From NCBI GenBank assembly GCA_947359465.1, contig OX375878.1, positions 88,262,377 to 88,326,376 on the forward strand: 64,000 nt of DNA, read 5' to 3'. The notes beneath the pieces are model-generated. The model was given only the letters and a program-made list of their open reading frames with translations. It searched no databases and had not been told where the DNA came from. This document shows, one piece after another, positions 33,051 through 44,024 of this stretch. Made by a program: the position numbers and the translations under genes. Source of the stretch: Metellina segmentata (Eukaryota > Arthropoda > Arachnida > Araneae > Tetragnathidae). Within the stretch, counting starts at the first letter, position 1. Each line of letters begins with the position of its first letter.

Positions 33051-34405
33051 ATCCTGAATACGTAGCGTTTGCGCGGTGCAAGTAATTTCGGAGTAGTGTG
33101 GTGGACTTAGATTACTGCACGTAGATGGGAAAATAGTGAGGCGGTAAACTTAAAAAGCGTTCAATAAATAAGAAGAAACACGTATTCAATGAGGAGGTCA
33201 AAATCTTAACATTTAAATGCGATAAATTGAAATGTTACTGCATAATTATATATGCAGTAGACAGCACAACAGGCACTTTAAAAATCAATACCGTTGCGTG
33301 TGTCTTGTATTTCAACAATACTTGTAAACCTAAAAGCGTTTATCTTCAGTTTAATTTAAATTATGAGAGAATTATTAATAAAAACGTCAAATGAAGGGCG
33401 TCTTGTAGAATCAACAATGTAGATGTTTGCACGTGAGCAATCAATACCCCAGGAACCGGCCGGAATTCACATGCCAAAACTCTTGTGCTGCATGTCAATC
33501 AAACCTTTCTGAACATAATATTTAACCCAACGAATCGCCATTTACGCCAATCTAGAACCATCCATATCTATACTTGCGCCATCCTTATTAAATTCGAAAA
33601 TAAATTAGGCTTCATATTGCTTTTCTATTTCAGCGTCCCATTGAAGGTATATAATCAACTCATTGGCTGTTTTTCTTAAATCTGATCTGTGCCCCAAATG
33701 AAACACGAACTTAAAAAAATCCATATCCTAGCAAAATTTTATTTTCTAACTACAAAGCCTTCGGAGCTTTCCTCTATGCTCAATAAGTGACCTTTTGCAC
33801 GAGTTGTATTTAAACTAAACTGTATCGGGGTGTTAGGAAGGAAAAAGTACTGGATCCGCCCCCGCAGAAATGAGAAGCTTCAACCACTGATCTCTCTCTG
33901 ACAGCCGCTTGACAGCAATAGCATTCTTAAATCTGAGTTGGGTAAGGTTCTTCAGCATGATAATTTGTCTTCTTGAGTGACTTTGTTTTTTACCCTCATG
34001 GAGGCCAGGTTCCAAATCTTTTAATACTTCATTTCGTGCTCTCTTTTTTTTTTTCACGTCTTTGCGAGGCGTTGTTTTCGAGAATCGTGAAGTGAATGTG
34101 TTTCTTAGGACAAAGGCAAATAGGTGATGTTGCCGAAGATTGTGAAATCCTACCCCTCTGTCGGACCACGGACCTTTGTTACTGATATCAGGTTGAATTT
34201 GGGCCATTAAATTATGCATGCATCGCATATCGTCAAACTCGTTAAGACAAATTTCACGGGACCGTGAAAAATTCGCATTAACCGTAATTCGTGTTTTCCC
34301 CAAATTCAAAAGAAAACATTATTTCAACAATAAAATAAAATATTAATGTACCTACAGTACAATCCTTGGTCCACAGATAAATGGTATTCATCACAAAGAT
34401 TATAC
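33051..34405. other. Unique DNA with 158-codon minus open frame
   Basis: The minus frame at 33833-34309 is the longest repeat-free frame from an ATG in this part. The predicted protein is basic with a KKKKRAR cluster and has no recognisable domain, signal or membrane segment. A splice structure was not found. Chance, a noncoding RNA or a conserved element are as likely as a gene. The remaining sequence is AT-rich. Confidence 0.3.
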
Positions 34406-34407
34406 CA

Positions 34408-34520
34408 GATGATTTTTGATTACACATATTTTTTTGATTACACATATTTTTTTGATTACACATATTTTTTTGATTACACATATTTTTTTGATTACACATA
34501 TTTTTTTGATTACACAAATT
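34408..34520. repeat. 18-bp minisatellite, six copies
   Basis: The unit GATTACACATATTTTTTT repeats about six times almost perfectly, then decays (GATTACACAAATTG). Because 18 is a multiple of three, both strands stay open as six-residue peptide repeats; these are not genes. Confidence 0.95.
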
Positions 34521-34628
34521 GTTCTTGATTTCACACTTAGTTCTGGATAACGCAATTTTTGTTTTGAAATAGTTCTGTTATCGATTTTTATGTTTTGTTT
34601 TTTCGTGACATTCTTTAAGAGACACTTT

Positions 34629-34962
34629 TTGCCGACCAACCGGTATAGTGGTTAAGGTGTTAGCCTCTGGATCGGAAGGTTCCTGGTTCGAATCCGGGTC
34701 CGGGCATGGATGTTTGTAATCGTATGGTGTAGAGGCGGCTGGTGCACCTTAAATCTGTCGTGGCCGAAAGTCCTCACGTTGGGTTGGCGTGGAAGCTTGG
34801 AGAGTGGGGTGCCAGCTCAGGTGTTGCTTCGTCATCTGACCGTGGTTCAAAATTACGAGGTGTTGTCCTCGAATCTTTCCCTTAAGGGACTGTGATTCCG
34901 GACCGTCGTCAATAGCCCGTTGTGTTGCTCTAGTACGACGTTAACTAAAATTACCATTACCA
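34629..34962 (+). mobile_element. SINE-1, full length, reference copy with 14-bp TSD
   Basis: The TSD TTAAGAGACACTTT lies at 34615-34628 and 34963-34976. It begins TGCCGACCAACCGGTATAGT. Head: A-box-like TAGTGGTTAAGG and B-box GGTTCGAATCC, spaced as in a tRNA gene. Body: GTAGAGGCGGCTGGTGCACC, GGTGCCAGCTCAGGTGTTGC, CGTCATCTGACCGTGGTTCA and AGCCCGTTGTGTTGCTCTAG. It ends in a tail of ATTACC/ATTACCATT repeats. At 334 bp it is the best template for the family. No LINE partner with the same 3' end was found in the window. Confidence 0.95.
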
Positions 34963-34976
34963 TTAAGAGACACTTT

Positions 34977-35280
34977 GATGCAGTCAACGCTGTTTAATTG
35001 AGCGGATAAATTTTCACTGCCTTACAAAAAACGGTGAACAATTTATAAGCCAGTAGTAGCTTTTTTTAAAGAAGGTACGCTTATTCCTTCGTCTTCAGAA
35101 TCTTCAGTTATACCTTTCTTCATCACTCTCTGCTACGATTTCGGAGTCATTGCTTCTGACAATACGAATTCGTTTGCCTTTAACTTTCGAAAATTTGTTC
35201 GTCTTTACCGGCAATAAGTGTAGACCGAATTCTTCTTAAACGAATGATTAACGTTATTTGAATACACAGTTTTATGGGGA
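34977..35280 (-). other. Possible remnant of a coding sequence
   Basis: The minus strand near 35090-35205 can be read as KGKRIRIVRSNDSEIVAESD, a basic then acidic stretch of the kind found at the start of some transposases, ending at a stop. I cannot name a family. Flanks are AT-rich. Confidence 0.2.
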
Positions 35281-35281
35281 T

Positions 35282-35372
35282 TGGTAGGTATTTTTATTTA
35301 ATTAGGGTCGTACTGAAGCGACACAGCGGACAATTGAATATAATCCGGGATCAAATCCGAATTCGATGGGGT
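35282..35372 (-). mobile_element. SINE-1 3' fragment
   Basis: GGTAGGTATTTTTATTTAAT, GGGTCGTACTGAAGCGACAC and TAATCCGGGATCAAATCCGA correspond to the terminal third of SINE-1 on the minus strand. Confidence 0.8.
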
Positions 35373-35445
35373 TTGGAATTTATTTAGTATTATCAGAAGA
35401 ATATTTATTTAGTATTATTATTCGTTTTAAGCGAGTTCGTCTTAA

Positions 35446-36350
35446 GGTATCCGAACACGTTCGAGACCTTTTTTTTTAATGTGGTATAAATCATTTTAAT
35501 GATATTTTTATGGTTAGTGTTTATTAAACAATAGCATTGGGCTATAAATATTTAAAATATACATTAATAATTTTGTAAAAATTAGAATTATGTATGAAAT
35601 TTTACAGAAATTTGTCAAAAACTTGAAATGTGCAACATGAAAATCTAGTCAATCAATTTAAAAAATGATGCTACCAAAATAAACTACATGCATTTTTCTA
35701 AGAAATTCACTAGAATCAAAACGATATTTAAATAAATAAACATTTTACAAGCGATCAAAAATGATTATAAAATTTTTTATAGTTTAACAGTCCTATTTCT
35801 TAAATAAATGGCCATAATTTACAAACTTTTCAACTAAGCATAATTATTATATTTACTTCCTAGACAACATTATAAATAACAAGTTCTTAAAGTTTTACGA
35901 GAACCCATCTATAATCTTGTAACATTTGAAGTGAGGTAGTAATGCATAAAAATTAATTTAGAGTTATTTAAAGTGTATCGTTTGCTCTCTTTTGCTTTTA
36001 CTGTTTGTGTAAACAATTTTGTTCTTCACTTACGTTTAAAAATTTTCACAATATTTCCCAAAGCTAAAATAAAAACCTTTCTAAAATTATATTTGAAAAA
36101 AAAAGTAAGTTTTAAATTCAAATTTTGACAGTTTTTTTTGGTATTTTAACGGCTAGTTCCGGTGTTTTGCATACGAGTACTTCTGTTTCTTTCCCCACCT
36201 TGATTAAATCTTAATATCTCATCAATTAACTAACATACAAAAAAAAATCAAATATATTTTGGGAAGTCAAATAAATACTCTATCAAATAAGATCAAAAAC
36301 TTTTTTGGAATTTTCGGACAAAAATGACTTTTTTAACGTGTTTGGATACC
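35446..36350. mobile_element. TTAA-flanked 905-bp element with 16-bp inverted termini
   Basis: TTAA is duplicated at 35442-35445 and 36351-36354. The left end GGTATCCGAACACGTT and the right end, reverse complemented, GGTATCCAAACACGTT differ at one base. The interior is very AT-rich and has no open frame. A TTAA target suggests mobilisation by a piggyBac-type transposase, although the terminus does not begin with the common CCY triplet, so the superfamily stays open. Confidence 0.75.
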
Positions 36351-36354
36351 TTAA

Positions 36355-36821
36355 TGAGGTTTCTGACTGTATAACTCAATAATAATTCAAATAAATTCAA
36401 ACGTTACTCAAAAATTCAATTCTAAAGCATACTATATTTTGTTCTTAAGTTTTCAATACCTGATAAACAGCTATAAGCGACAGTAATAAAGTCACCCCGA
36501 CAACGCGCATCTGGAACTATATAGAGAGTCTGCAGTCTCACTCTAACATATGGGTGACAGAAAATTTCAGAATGCCCTTTGTACACTTGACAACGAGCAC
36601 GTCCTATTTGTATTCTTTATTGAGGGCGTTTCCATTCAAAGTGTTTCCAACTTGCCTAAAATGTAACACCAAAAAGGCTTCGCGATATCATCTTTTGGCC
36701 TGTGTTGGTGTGGCAAGATAGGATTTATATGAAATGTACTGTTCCAGTATCTTTGAGCATGTTTGGTTTCATGGTACCTAAGTCTTAGCTTCTTATCTAG
36801 GCCTTAACCCACCAATTCGTT
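36355..36821. other. Unique DNA, nothing recognised
   Basis: Mixed composition, no element ends or coding frame seen. Confidence 0.4.
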
Positions 36822-37010
36822 TCGACGAGGCATCTCGTCCATCAAAATCTGATCAATTTTGCTAATGACGAGATATCTCGTCGTCAAGATATTACCGATC
36901 CTTTTTATGATGACGAGATTATGGTCAGTTTTCTTCTAATGACGATATATCTCATCCATTAAGATCTGGTTAGTTTTGCTAATGACGAGATGCCTTGTCA
37001 AGATAACCAC
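36822..37010. repeat. Dispersed satellite monomers, four diverged units
   Basis: GACGAGGCATCTCGTCCATC, GACGAGATATCTCGTCGTCA, GACGATATATCTCATCCATT and GACGAGATGCCTTGTCAAGA mark four units of about 45-60 bases in the opposite orientation to the array at 1845-3100. The perfect palindrome GACGAGATATCTCGTC lies at 36867-36882. Confidence 0.75.
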
Positions 37011-37413
37011 TAATATTTTTTGTTTGACTTGCAATGGGTATGCCACAAGAACTACGGGACAAGCTAGTTAGGTTATGCAGCGTAAGGTTTACCAAAAAAT
37101 ATGAAACAATTGTTCTGTAATTTAAAACAAATATAGTATTTAATAACATGGCTCTTTTTTTTTAAATATGTAATTTTACAGCTTTATATTGCTTTTATGA
37201 CGGAATGTAATATTTGCAAACCTTTTATTTTCAATTTTTAATACACAATTTTGCAACTTTTATTGTATACTTGCAATGATGTTTTCAGTGTAGATCGTGG
37301 TTTATTTCTTGTGTTTTTTTTTGTGCTGCTCTGTTATTAGTCCAGTCTAGACCGTGTCCTAAGGCTTAAAAAGACTCGTATGACAGTATGATTAAAATGC
37401 TGCATTAGAGGGT

Positions 37414-37545
37414 GTTTCAATGTCAACATAAACAATCATTTAGACATTTTTCAATGTAAGCATAAACAAGCCATTTAGGCGTTTTTCAATGTAAACATAT
37501 ACAAGCATTCAGACAGTTTTCAATGTAAACATAAACATTTCCCTG
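37414..37545. repeat. Four-copy minisatellite, about 35 bp unit
   Basis: TTTCAATGTAAACATAAACA or a variant occurs near 37415, 37449, 37484 and 37519, with CATTTAGAC-like spacers. Confidence 0.88.
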
Positions 37546-39290
37546 AAAAACTTAATTTGATGCATTGCCGTTTCGGCGGTGTTAGACGTAAGATTTAATA
37601 TAAAAGTAATTAAATAATTGTTGAATAATAGTCGAATTAAATAGTACGAATTAAATAATAGTCGAATTAACGTAGCACTGGAGTAATACACTGGGATATG
37701 GGTGGAGGTCTGGGATTTATTCCGAAGTTTTATGTAAATGTATATTCACATTAGTGCTCTCAATTTTCTTCACAGAATAAACTATGATAGAAATTAAATG
37801 GTTTCAATACGTGAAACAACCATCAGCACTTTTTTCAGAAGCATGCTTGAGAATTTTCTTCTTAAAATATACATTTACTAATACAAAAAATTCAAAATTT
37901 TCGAGCCAATCCCCATGAATTCTAAACAGACCAGATGTAAGTGGAAAATGCTGAATTTTAATTAAAAAATAGCAGATTAAAAATACTTATTGCTGAAATA
38001 TCAAAAAGGTTGAAAAATAGCATATTCCAGAGAAGAAATACCAGATGTAGAAACATTTTTTACTCTGCCTCATATCTCAATTGATAAGACATGCGTTAAC
38101 TTCCGATTACAATATAATTGTCTGATTAATAACCCTGTGAATGGGATCTTGACAGGAATAAATTAATATTTAAAATGCGTTTCAACTCTTGTTTACGAAA
38201 TATTTCAAGTAGTTTTAAACCTTTTCATCAAGGTTTACCTGTGGCAGATTAAGATGACAATAGATATTCTATATTCGAAATGAAAAACATTTTCGTTCTA
38301 GGTGGTTCTTGAAGCTTTTGGAATGCTTCATGAATAAGGTCTGACGATATGAAATATATCAAGCCTTCGAGATAACCCTCCGCATTCACAGCATAATCGA
38401 TCAAAGTCAAATTAAATTATATTCTCCAAAAGCATTGCTTGCGGTTACACATTAAAGAAAACTCCCGAACAAAGACCGATAACTGATGGAATTTTATTTT
38501 CGAACCCAATCCTTTTCTTCATTTCGCGATACAAGCTTCGCACATTTATGTACAAAAGCAAAAATTCCTCCGAAAAATGGCTCAATCCGAAATCGTGACG
38601 ATGCTGTGACGAGAGGTAAGGAATAAACAAGCAAAACTAAAAAATACCACAAATCAAGAAATTTGATTGAAGCTGGATTATAAAGGATTTCTTTTTCTTT
38701 TCGGCTGCGGTGAAGAAGTAAAAACTGATAACCTTTTTAGCGCACCGTTTAAAAGAGTTGGAGGTCAACAACGGCTTAAAAATTTTTTCGCCTGCCATTT
38801 TGAGACACCTTAAAAGAGGTTTGTGAAACAACCGGTGAAGCTGACTGACAATTGCTAACGCTACCGGACACGTCTGTACTTCATTCTGGGAGAATAAATC
38901 TGGTGTCAAGAAAGTAAAATATTTTTCATAACAGGTGGTTAAGTATTCCACTCAGGTTTTGAAGTTTGAATCGAACTGCTGATTACTTCACGAAAGCGTT
39001 ATTTTTTTTTTCTGCCGTTTATTTGCTTTTTGTCGTCTCCCAAACCGACGATTGAAAATCTTTTCGGTCCTTTTCTTAGAGACCGCACACTCGTAAACAG
39101 ATTGGAACAATTAATTCTGCTTTTTAATGAAAGAGACATCAAATGTCGGTCAATGTACTGTAAAAAAGAAACTGTATTTTTTTGCATATTAGATCGGTTA
39201 TTCATATTCTTCCTGCGAACTTATTTCACTATGCATTTATTTTCATCAGTATGTTCACTTGGGAATATAATTAAATAATTGAATTTTTAT
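37546..39290. other. Unique DNA upstream of the exon-like segment
   Basis: AT-rich sequence with a more balanced stretch at 38400-38960 that holds overlapping short frames on the minus strand. No recognisable domain and no further exon similar to Sec31 was found. Confidence 0.4.
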
Positions 39291-39296
39291 TTTTAG

Positions 39297-39395
39297 GGTT
39301 GTTCTTTTCTCTGAGCAAGATGGCGCCGTGTGCACTTCGGTACAGCTTTGGTGGTAAATTGGTTACTGTTGCCACTTTAGTCTGTTTGAAATCGG
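39297..39395 (+). CDS. Candidate coding exon with Sec31-like SFGGKLVT motif
   Basis: A 99-base open segment sits between a strong acceptor (TTTTTATTTTTAG, AG at 39295-39296) and a donor (GTAAG at 39396-39400). In the open frame it reads KMAPCALRYSFGGKLVTV and then ATLVCLKS. The string P-x5-SFGGKLVT matches, as I recall it, the block after the WD40 propeller of Sec31, the outer COPII coat protein that shapes vesicles leaving the endoplasmic reticulum. Both exon ends are in phase 1, so the exon could be skipped without a frameshift. Against it, residues after LVT differ from Sec31, no neighbouring Sec31 exon was recognised in the window, and AAGATGGCG also resembles a YY1/Pho site. It may be a lone exon of a long gene, a captured exon or chance. 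Confidence 0.35.
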
Positions 39396-39465
39396 GTAAG
39401 TTGTTTGGTGGAAGTTTTCGAGGAGGCGAGTAGGTGATTTTAAGTTTTTAAAAACTAATAATGTA

Positions 39466-39468
<3 letters not shown>

Positions 39469-39513
<45 letters not shown>
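39469..39513. repeat. (AT)n microsatellite
   Basis: About 22 AT dinucleotides in a row, followed by ATAATAATAAATAAATAAAT. Likely length-polymorphic. Confidence 0.95.
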
Positions 39514-39516
<3 letters not shown>

Positions 39517-40305
39517 ATAAATAAATAAATATAATGATAAATAAATAAATAAAAAATAAAATAAAAAACAGTAAAATTTAAAAAAAGCTACAAATCTTAG
39601 CCAAGATGGTAGTTAATTGAATGACTTAATTCTCATAACTCACGTTATTCCCCAAAATTGGCAAAAAAAAAAGTGGCGGAATTTTTCACAAGATTAAAGT
39701 TTAGAATCACGGTTATGGAAAAGTACCTTTTTAACAAAAAACAAATAGAACCCTCTAAAATGAATAAAATAAACAATTTGTACGCCATTTCAATCGCAAA
39801 TAGTAAATTTTTTTAATATTTAATTTAAATAAAACAGTCTCCACAAGCTTAAAATAGATTTTACCCATGTAGCAGACTCTCCTCCACAAACGGAACGAGA
39901 AACTGTTTATCAGCTGTCTCCAAGGAAGCATGTTCGTGTTCTCTTCTGCGCATGTGTCCAGTTTGAAAGTGCTAGCGTCTGTTTTGTTAAGAAGCGAGAG
40001 TGCAGTCATTCTGTAGTCAATTTGGAGATGTAATAAATGTTTTGTCTCGTCCTGAGATTTGTAGGATTCTATTTTTATGTAGCTTGCCTGATAAGCGGCT
40101 ATACCTACAATTACTTAAGGAATCATGAAGAAAGAAAATAACAAGCGGGCCGGAGATCTTAGGAACTCTCTTCAGAACGTAACTACAATTGAACTTAAAA
40201 TTAGTTAGACATAACTTTATACGCTGTGGAAAGTAGGTTGTATTGGTTCAATGAGAGGGCTGTATACGTGGTTGGGCGGAGTCATAGAATGAGTAGATTT
40301 GGTGC
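39514..40305. other. Unique AT-rich DNA, nothing recognised
   Basis: A minus frame of 84 codons (39755-40009) has no recognisable domain. No element ends seen. Confidence 0.4.
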
Positions 40306-40355
40306 TAGGGATGCGACATCGATGTCGATGTTTTCGAAACATACTTTTAGATGAA
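40306..40355. mobile_element. Internally deleted remnant of the ATCGATGT hAT-type MITE
   Basis: Begins TAGGGATGCGACATCGATGT as in the intact copies, then passes from GATGTTTTCGAAA directly to ACATACTTTTAGAT, which lies more than 200 bases further in within the intact copy. The rest is lost. Confidence 0.75.
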
Positions 40356-41590
40356 GTTCGTATATTTTGAACCGCTTATCTTTTGTACTATTTAAATCCC
40401 GTTAGTTTCAACTCTAGAACATTATTTTTTGTCGGATTGTAGCAAATAAAGATACACAAATTATCAGTTGAATTTTTTATTAACCTATGAAAACGTTTGT
40501 AAAAAAAAATAATAAATGCCACTGATTGTAACAGTTTGCAATTTTAGTCTGTGGTCGCGTTATTTAGACTTCAATATAAATTAGTTTTTAGTATTGTTAA
40601 AGAAGCGAACGCGTGAGATCACGACGATGTTGACAACTAGCAACTGTTAGAAATTTTAATTCATCACAATTTACTCCAAAATAATTTAATCAATCTCAAT
40701 CCAATAAAATTCTTCTACATAAATCATTCCAGGCCATCGGATTCTGATAACGATGTAATATCCTCCAACTTATTTCTCGCATATCTACGGCTATTTTAAC
40801 TTTTTTTGCCCCATCCGAATGTATTTTACTTACAAAAATCATTTTATGCCTTCTCGTAACAAAACTTCTGACAGATTGTCAGTTTTAGCAACTTGCAGAT
40901 ATTTCAATCCATCACAATTTAAGACCTCGTCTATGTATAGCGCAACACGAATGTTACGGTTCGAAAAAGTGTTTGATATAATTATAGAAAAAATCCCCCC
41001 AAACAACGCTCAACAATAAAGTCTGTTCGAAGAATGCACGCAATTCTTACGAAGCTACTTTTGCTCCTATTCGAACAATTTACCATTGTCTGCTTCTTTG
41101 AAAAATACCGTTTCTTTTCGGAAAAGAAATAAGTGCGGTTTTTATTTCTACAATTGGTGTCATCCGGAAGAATATAAAGAGTATTGAAACAAAAGCATCT
41201 AGAGAATCCCAGTAGCTTCTGAGAAGTACTTTACACAAAAAGAGTGATTGATTGGGGGTCTTTTGGAAGACTCCTTCATTTTTGTTCTTTAAAACACGCA
41301 TTTCTCTTTCATTGCTCATTATCTCTACCTATTTGTTTCATTCGAATGGGAGCGAAAAATTATTAATGGGTATACCCTAAAAAGAAAACGCACACATATT
41401 AAATTAAATATCGTGTGTTTTCACGGTTTGTTAAAGGCTTCTTTTATTTGAGTTACTTTTGTTTGTAAAATTTCTTTACATTAAGTGAGGTATACGTTGT
41501 ACTTACTACGCATCACTTTTAAACTTCAACTTATTACTTTTAGCTTTTGAGAAGTAACACATATTTATCAGACCTATTTTGCTAACGTTT
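40356..41590. other. Unique AT-rich DNA, nothing recognised
   Basis: No frame with a recognisable domain, no repeats. Two stretches with CATCACAATTTA (about 40662 and 40910) hint at an old local duplication. Confidence 0.4.
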
Positions 41591-41607
41591 GAGGTACAGA
41601 AATAGGT

Positions 41608-41935
41608 AATTAATTGGTAATTTTTTAGTTAACGTCGTACTAGAGCAACACAACGGGCTATTGACGTCTGTCCGGGATCAGTCCCATAAGGGAAAGATCC
41701 GAGGACAACACCTCGTAATTTTGAACCACGGTCAGATGACGAAGCAACACCTGAGCTGGCACCCCACTCTCCAAACTTCCACGCCAACCCAACGTGAGGA
41801 CTTTCGGCCACGACAGATTTAAGGTGCACCAGCCGCCTCTACACCATACGTTTACAAACATCCATGCCCGGACCCGGATTCGAACCAGAAACCTTCCGAT
41901 CTAGAGGCTAACACCTTAACCACTATGCCGGTTGG
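41608..41935 (-). mobile_element. SINE-1, near full length, 13-bp TSD
   Basis: The TSD TACAGAAATAGGT lies at 41595-41607 and 41936-41948. On the minus strand it starts CCAACCGGCATAGTGGTTAA, has the B-box GGTTCGAATCC and the complete body, and ends in a TTACCAATTA-type tail. It closely resembles the 34629-34962 copy, so both may be young. Confidence 0.93.
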
Positions 41936-42102
41936 TACAGAAATAGGTGTTAGAATATTCGTACATGGCAGCAAATGGACACTAAAAATATAATATCAGC
42001 CGTTAAAAGATTAGTTCGTTAATGTTTCTTCAATTACACTTTAAAATGTACATATATTTTTATTTAGAATGCAGATGCCAGTTGGGAAGCGCCATTAGGT
42101 AG

Positions 42103-42411
42103 CTAGGTATTTAATTAGCGTTACACTGAGAAAAACAAAGGGCTACTGGCGACGGTCCGGGATCAATCCCAATAGGAAAGGTCCCAGGTCAAATCCTAGT
42201 AATTTTGAACCACAGTCAAATGACGATAACAGCATATGAGCTGGCACCCCCACTCTCCAAACTTCCACACGTGGGCATTGGTCTCCCCAATAGATTTATT
42301 GTGCAACAGCTACGTGTACACGTCAACCTTTGGCTGGAATGGGTTTTGAACTCGCAACCCTCCCGTTGATAATCCGACGCTCATCCAGCTGAGATATCGC
42401 GGTCATTCAAA
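42103..42411 (-). mobile_element. SINE-1 with a different tRNA-like head
   Basis: On the minus strand the head reads GACCGCGATATCTCAGCTGG then GATGAGCGTCGG and GGGTTGCGAGTTC, with A- and B-box spacing, but unlike the GGTATAGTGG head. The body (GGTGCCAGCTCATATGCTGT in decayed form, GATCCCGGACCGTCGCCAGT) is SINE-1. The 3' end is near AGCTAGGTATTTAATTAGCG. Confidence 0.85.
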
Positions 42412-42447
42412 CGTACCTAGACAAAAATAACAAGATTCAAATACAAA

Positions 42448-42775
42448 TAATTAGTAATTTTTAATTAACGTCGTACTAGAGAAACACAACGGGCTATTGA
42501 CGACGGTCCGGGATCAATCCCCCAAGTGAAAGATCCGAGGACACCACCACGTATTTTTTAACCATGTTCAGATGACGAGGCAACACCTGAGCTGGCACCC
42601 CACTCTCCAAACTTCCACACCAACCCAACGTGAGTACTTTCGGCCACGACAGATTTAAGGTGCGCCAGCCGCCTCTACACCATATACTTACAAACATCCA
42701 TGCCTGGACCCGGATTCAAACCACGAACCTTCCAATCAAGAGGTCAACACCTTGACCACCAGACCGGTTGGTCGG
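42448..42775 (-). mobile_element. SINE-1, full length, no clear TSD
   Basis: Runs from CCGACCAACCGGTCTGGTGG (minus strand) through a decayed B-box (GGTTTGAATCC) and the full body to AGTACGACGTTAATTAAAAA. It lies 25 bases from the next SINE-1 in the same orientation. Confidence 0.9.
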
Positions 42776-42798
42776 CAAAATAGAAAGAATACTAGTAA

Positions 42799-43099
42799 CT
42801 AATCTTAATTATTAGTTAACGTCGTACTAGAGTAATACAACGGGCTATTGACGACGGTCCGGGATCAGTCCCTGAAGGGAAAGGAATCCGAGGACAACAC
42901 CTCGTAATTTTTAACCACGGTCAGATGACGAAGCAACACCTGAGCTGGCACCCCACTCTCCAAACTTCCACACCAACCCAATGTGAGGACTTTCGGCCAC
43001 GACAGATTTAAGGTGCACCAGCCTCCTCTACACCATATACTTACAAACATCCATGCCTGGACCCGGATTCAAACTACGAACCTTCCGATCTAGAGGCTA
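42799..43099 (-). mobile_element. SINE-1, head-truncated
   Basis: The body is complete but the 5' end stops within the head at TTAGCCTCTAGATCGGAAGG (minus strand). A short flanking repeat, ACTAGTAA at 42791-42798 and 43100-43107, supports insertion of an already truncated copy. Confidence 0.85.
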
Positions 43100-43244
43100 A
43101 CTAGTAAATAAATAAGTAGACAAACAAAAAGTTAAATACAGTGTAAATAAGGCTATTGAAACGAAAACATTACCACATTAAAATGTTTGCTTAATAAGTG
43201 CATTATTGATTGCTATTAATTTAAAGGTGGTCTTCACTAGTTAA

Positions 43245-43553
43245 AGAGAACACGGTTGCGACCGCATGGAAGAGCCTCGTATTAACAATCGGAGGATTGT
43301 GACTTCGATTCCAGCCAAAGACCGTCGTGTACAAATGGCTAGTGCACGTAAAATCCATAGTGACCTCAAATGTCCTTACGTTGGCGTTGTGTGAGTTTGT
43401 AGAGTGGAATGCCAGCTCAGATGTTGCTTCGTCATCTGACCGTGGTTCAAAAGTATGTGACATTGTCCTCTGATCTTTCCATTTGGGATTCATCTCGGAC
43501 AGTCTACAATAACCCGTTGTGTTTTTCTAGTACGACGTTAATTAAACATACCA
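43245..43553 (+). mobile_element. SINE-1 copy, alternative head
   Basis: The head TATTAACAATCGGAGGATTG then TGACTTCGATTCC belongs to the alternative class. The body is GTGCCAGCTCAGATGTTGC-like in decayed form, CGTCATCTGACCGTGGTTCA and AGTACGACGTTAATTAAACA. Confidence 0.85.
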
Positions 43554-43569
43554 CAAGTTCAAGTTAAAT

Positions 43570-43835
43570 GCCGACCAACCGGTATAGTGGTTAAGATGTT
43601 AGCCTTTAGATAGGAAGGTCCCCGGTTCGAATCCGGGTTCGGGCATGGATGTTTGTAAGCGTATACCAGCTCAGGTGTTGCTTCGTCATCTGAACATGGT
43701 TCAAAATTACGAAGTATAAATTGTTAGGGGCAATGACGGTCCTCCCACTGGGTGCTCCTTCACAAGTGGCCATCACTTCCGGCCTTGTTGTGGCCAATGA
43801 CTTAGGTCAAATGTGCCCGCCATTAGGGGAAAAAA
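43570..43835 (+). mobile_element. Chimeric SINE-1 with foreign 3' part, 15-bp TSD
   Basis: The TSD AAGTTCAAGTTAAAT lies at 43555-43569 and 43836-43850. The 5' part is the standard head and start (CCGACCAACCGGTATAGTGG, GGTTCGAATCCGGGTTCGGG). After GTTTGTAAGCGTAT it jumps to ACCAGCTCAGGTGTTGCTTC, and after TTCAAAATTACGAAG it continues with a different 3' part (GACGGTCCTCCCACTGGGTG, GTGGCCATCACTTCCGGCC) and a poly-A tail. The intact TSD means it moved as this chimera. Confidence 0.88.
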
Positions 43836-44024
43836 AAGTTCAAGTTAAATCGGTTGAAGTTAAAATAACACGCGTAACTTTACGTTAAAATTCGATTACT
43901 TTTTAAAAATTTTAACGGTTTCCATTACAAAATAATAAAAATAAGTAAAACTTGCATTTGATTTTCAAGTTTCAAATTATATTATTGGGATTGAATTGAA
44001 AATCAAAAGTCAGGAAAGAGAATA

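Noticed and set aside
33833..34309. 158-codon minus frame as a gene
   Set aside because: No recognisable domain, no splice partners, and frame length is compatible with chance in a balanced stretch; kept only as a described region.
34278..34639. Open frames on both strands with six-residue repeats
   Set aside because: They are produced by the 18-bp minisatellite, whose length is a multiple of three; no codon bias or start context supports a protein.
34640..34705. Apparent tRNA gene (A- and B-box)
   Set aside because: It is the head of a SINE-1 inside TSDs and lacks full cloverleaf pairing with a proper acceptor stem; the same holds at 46212, 56990 and 61030.
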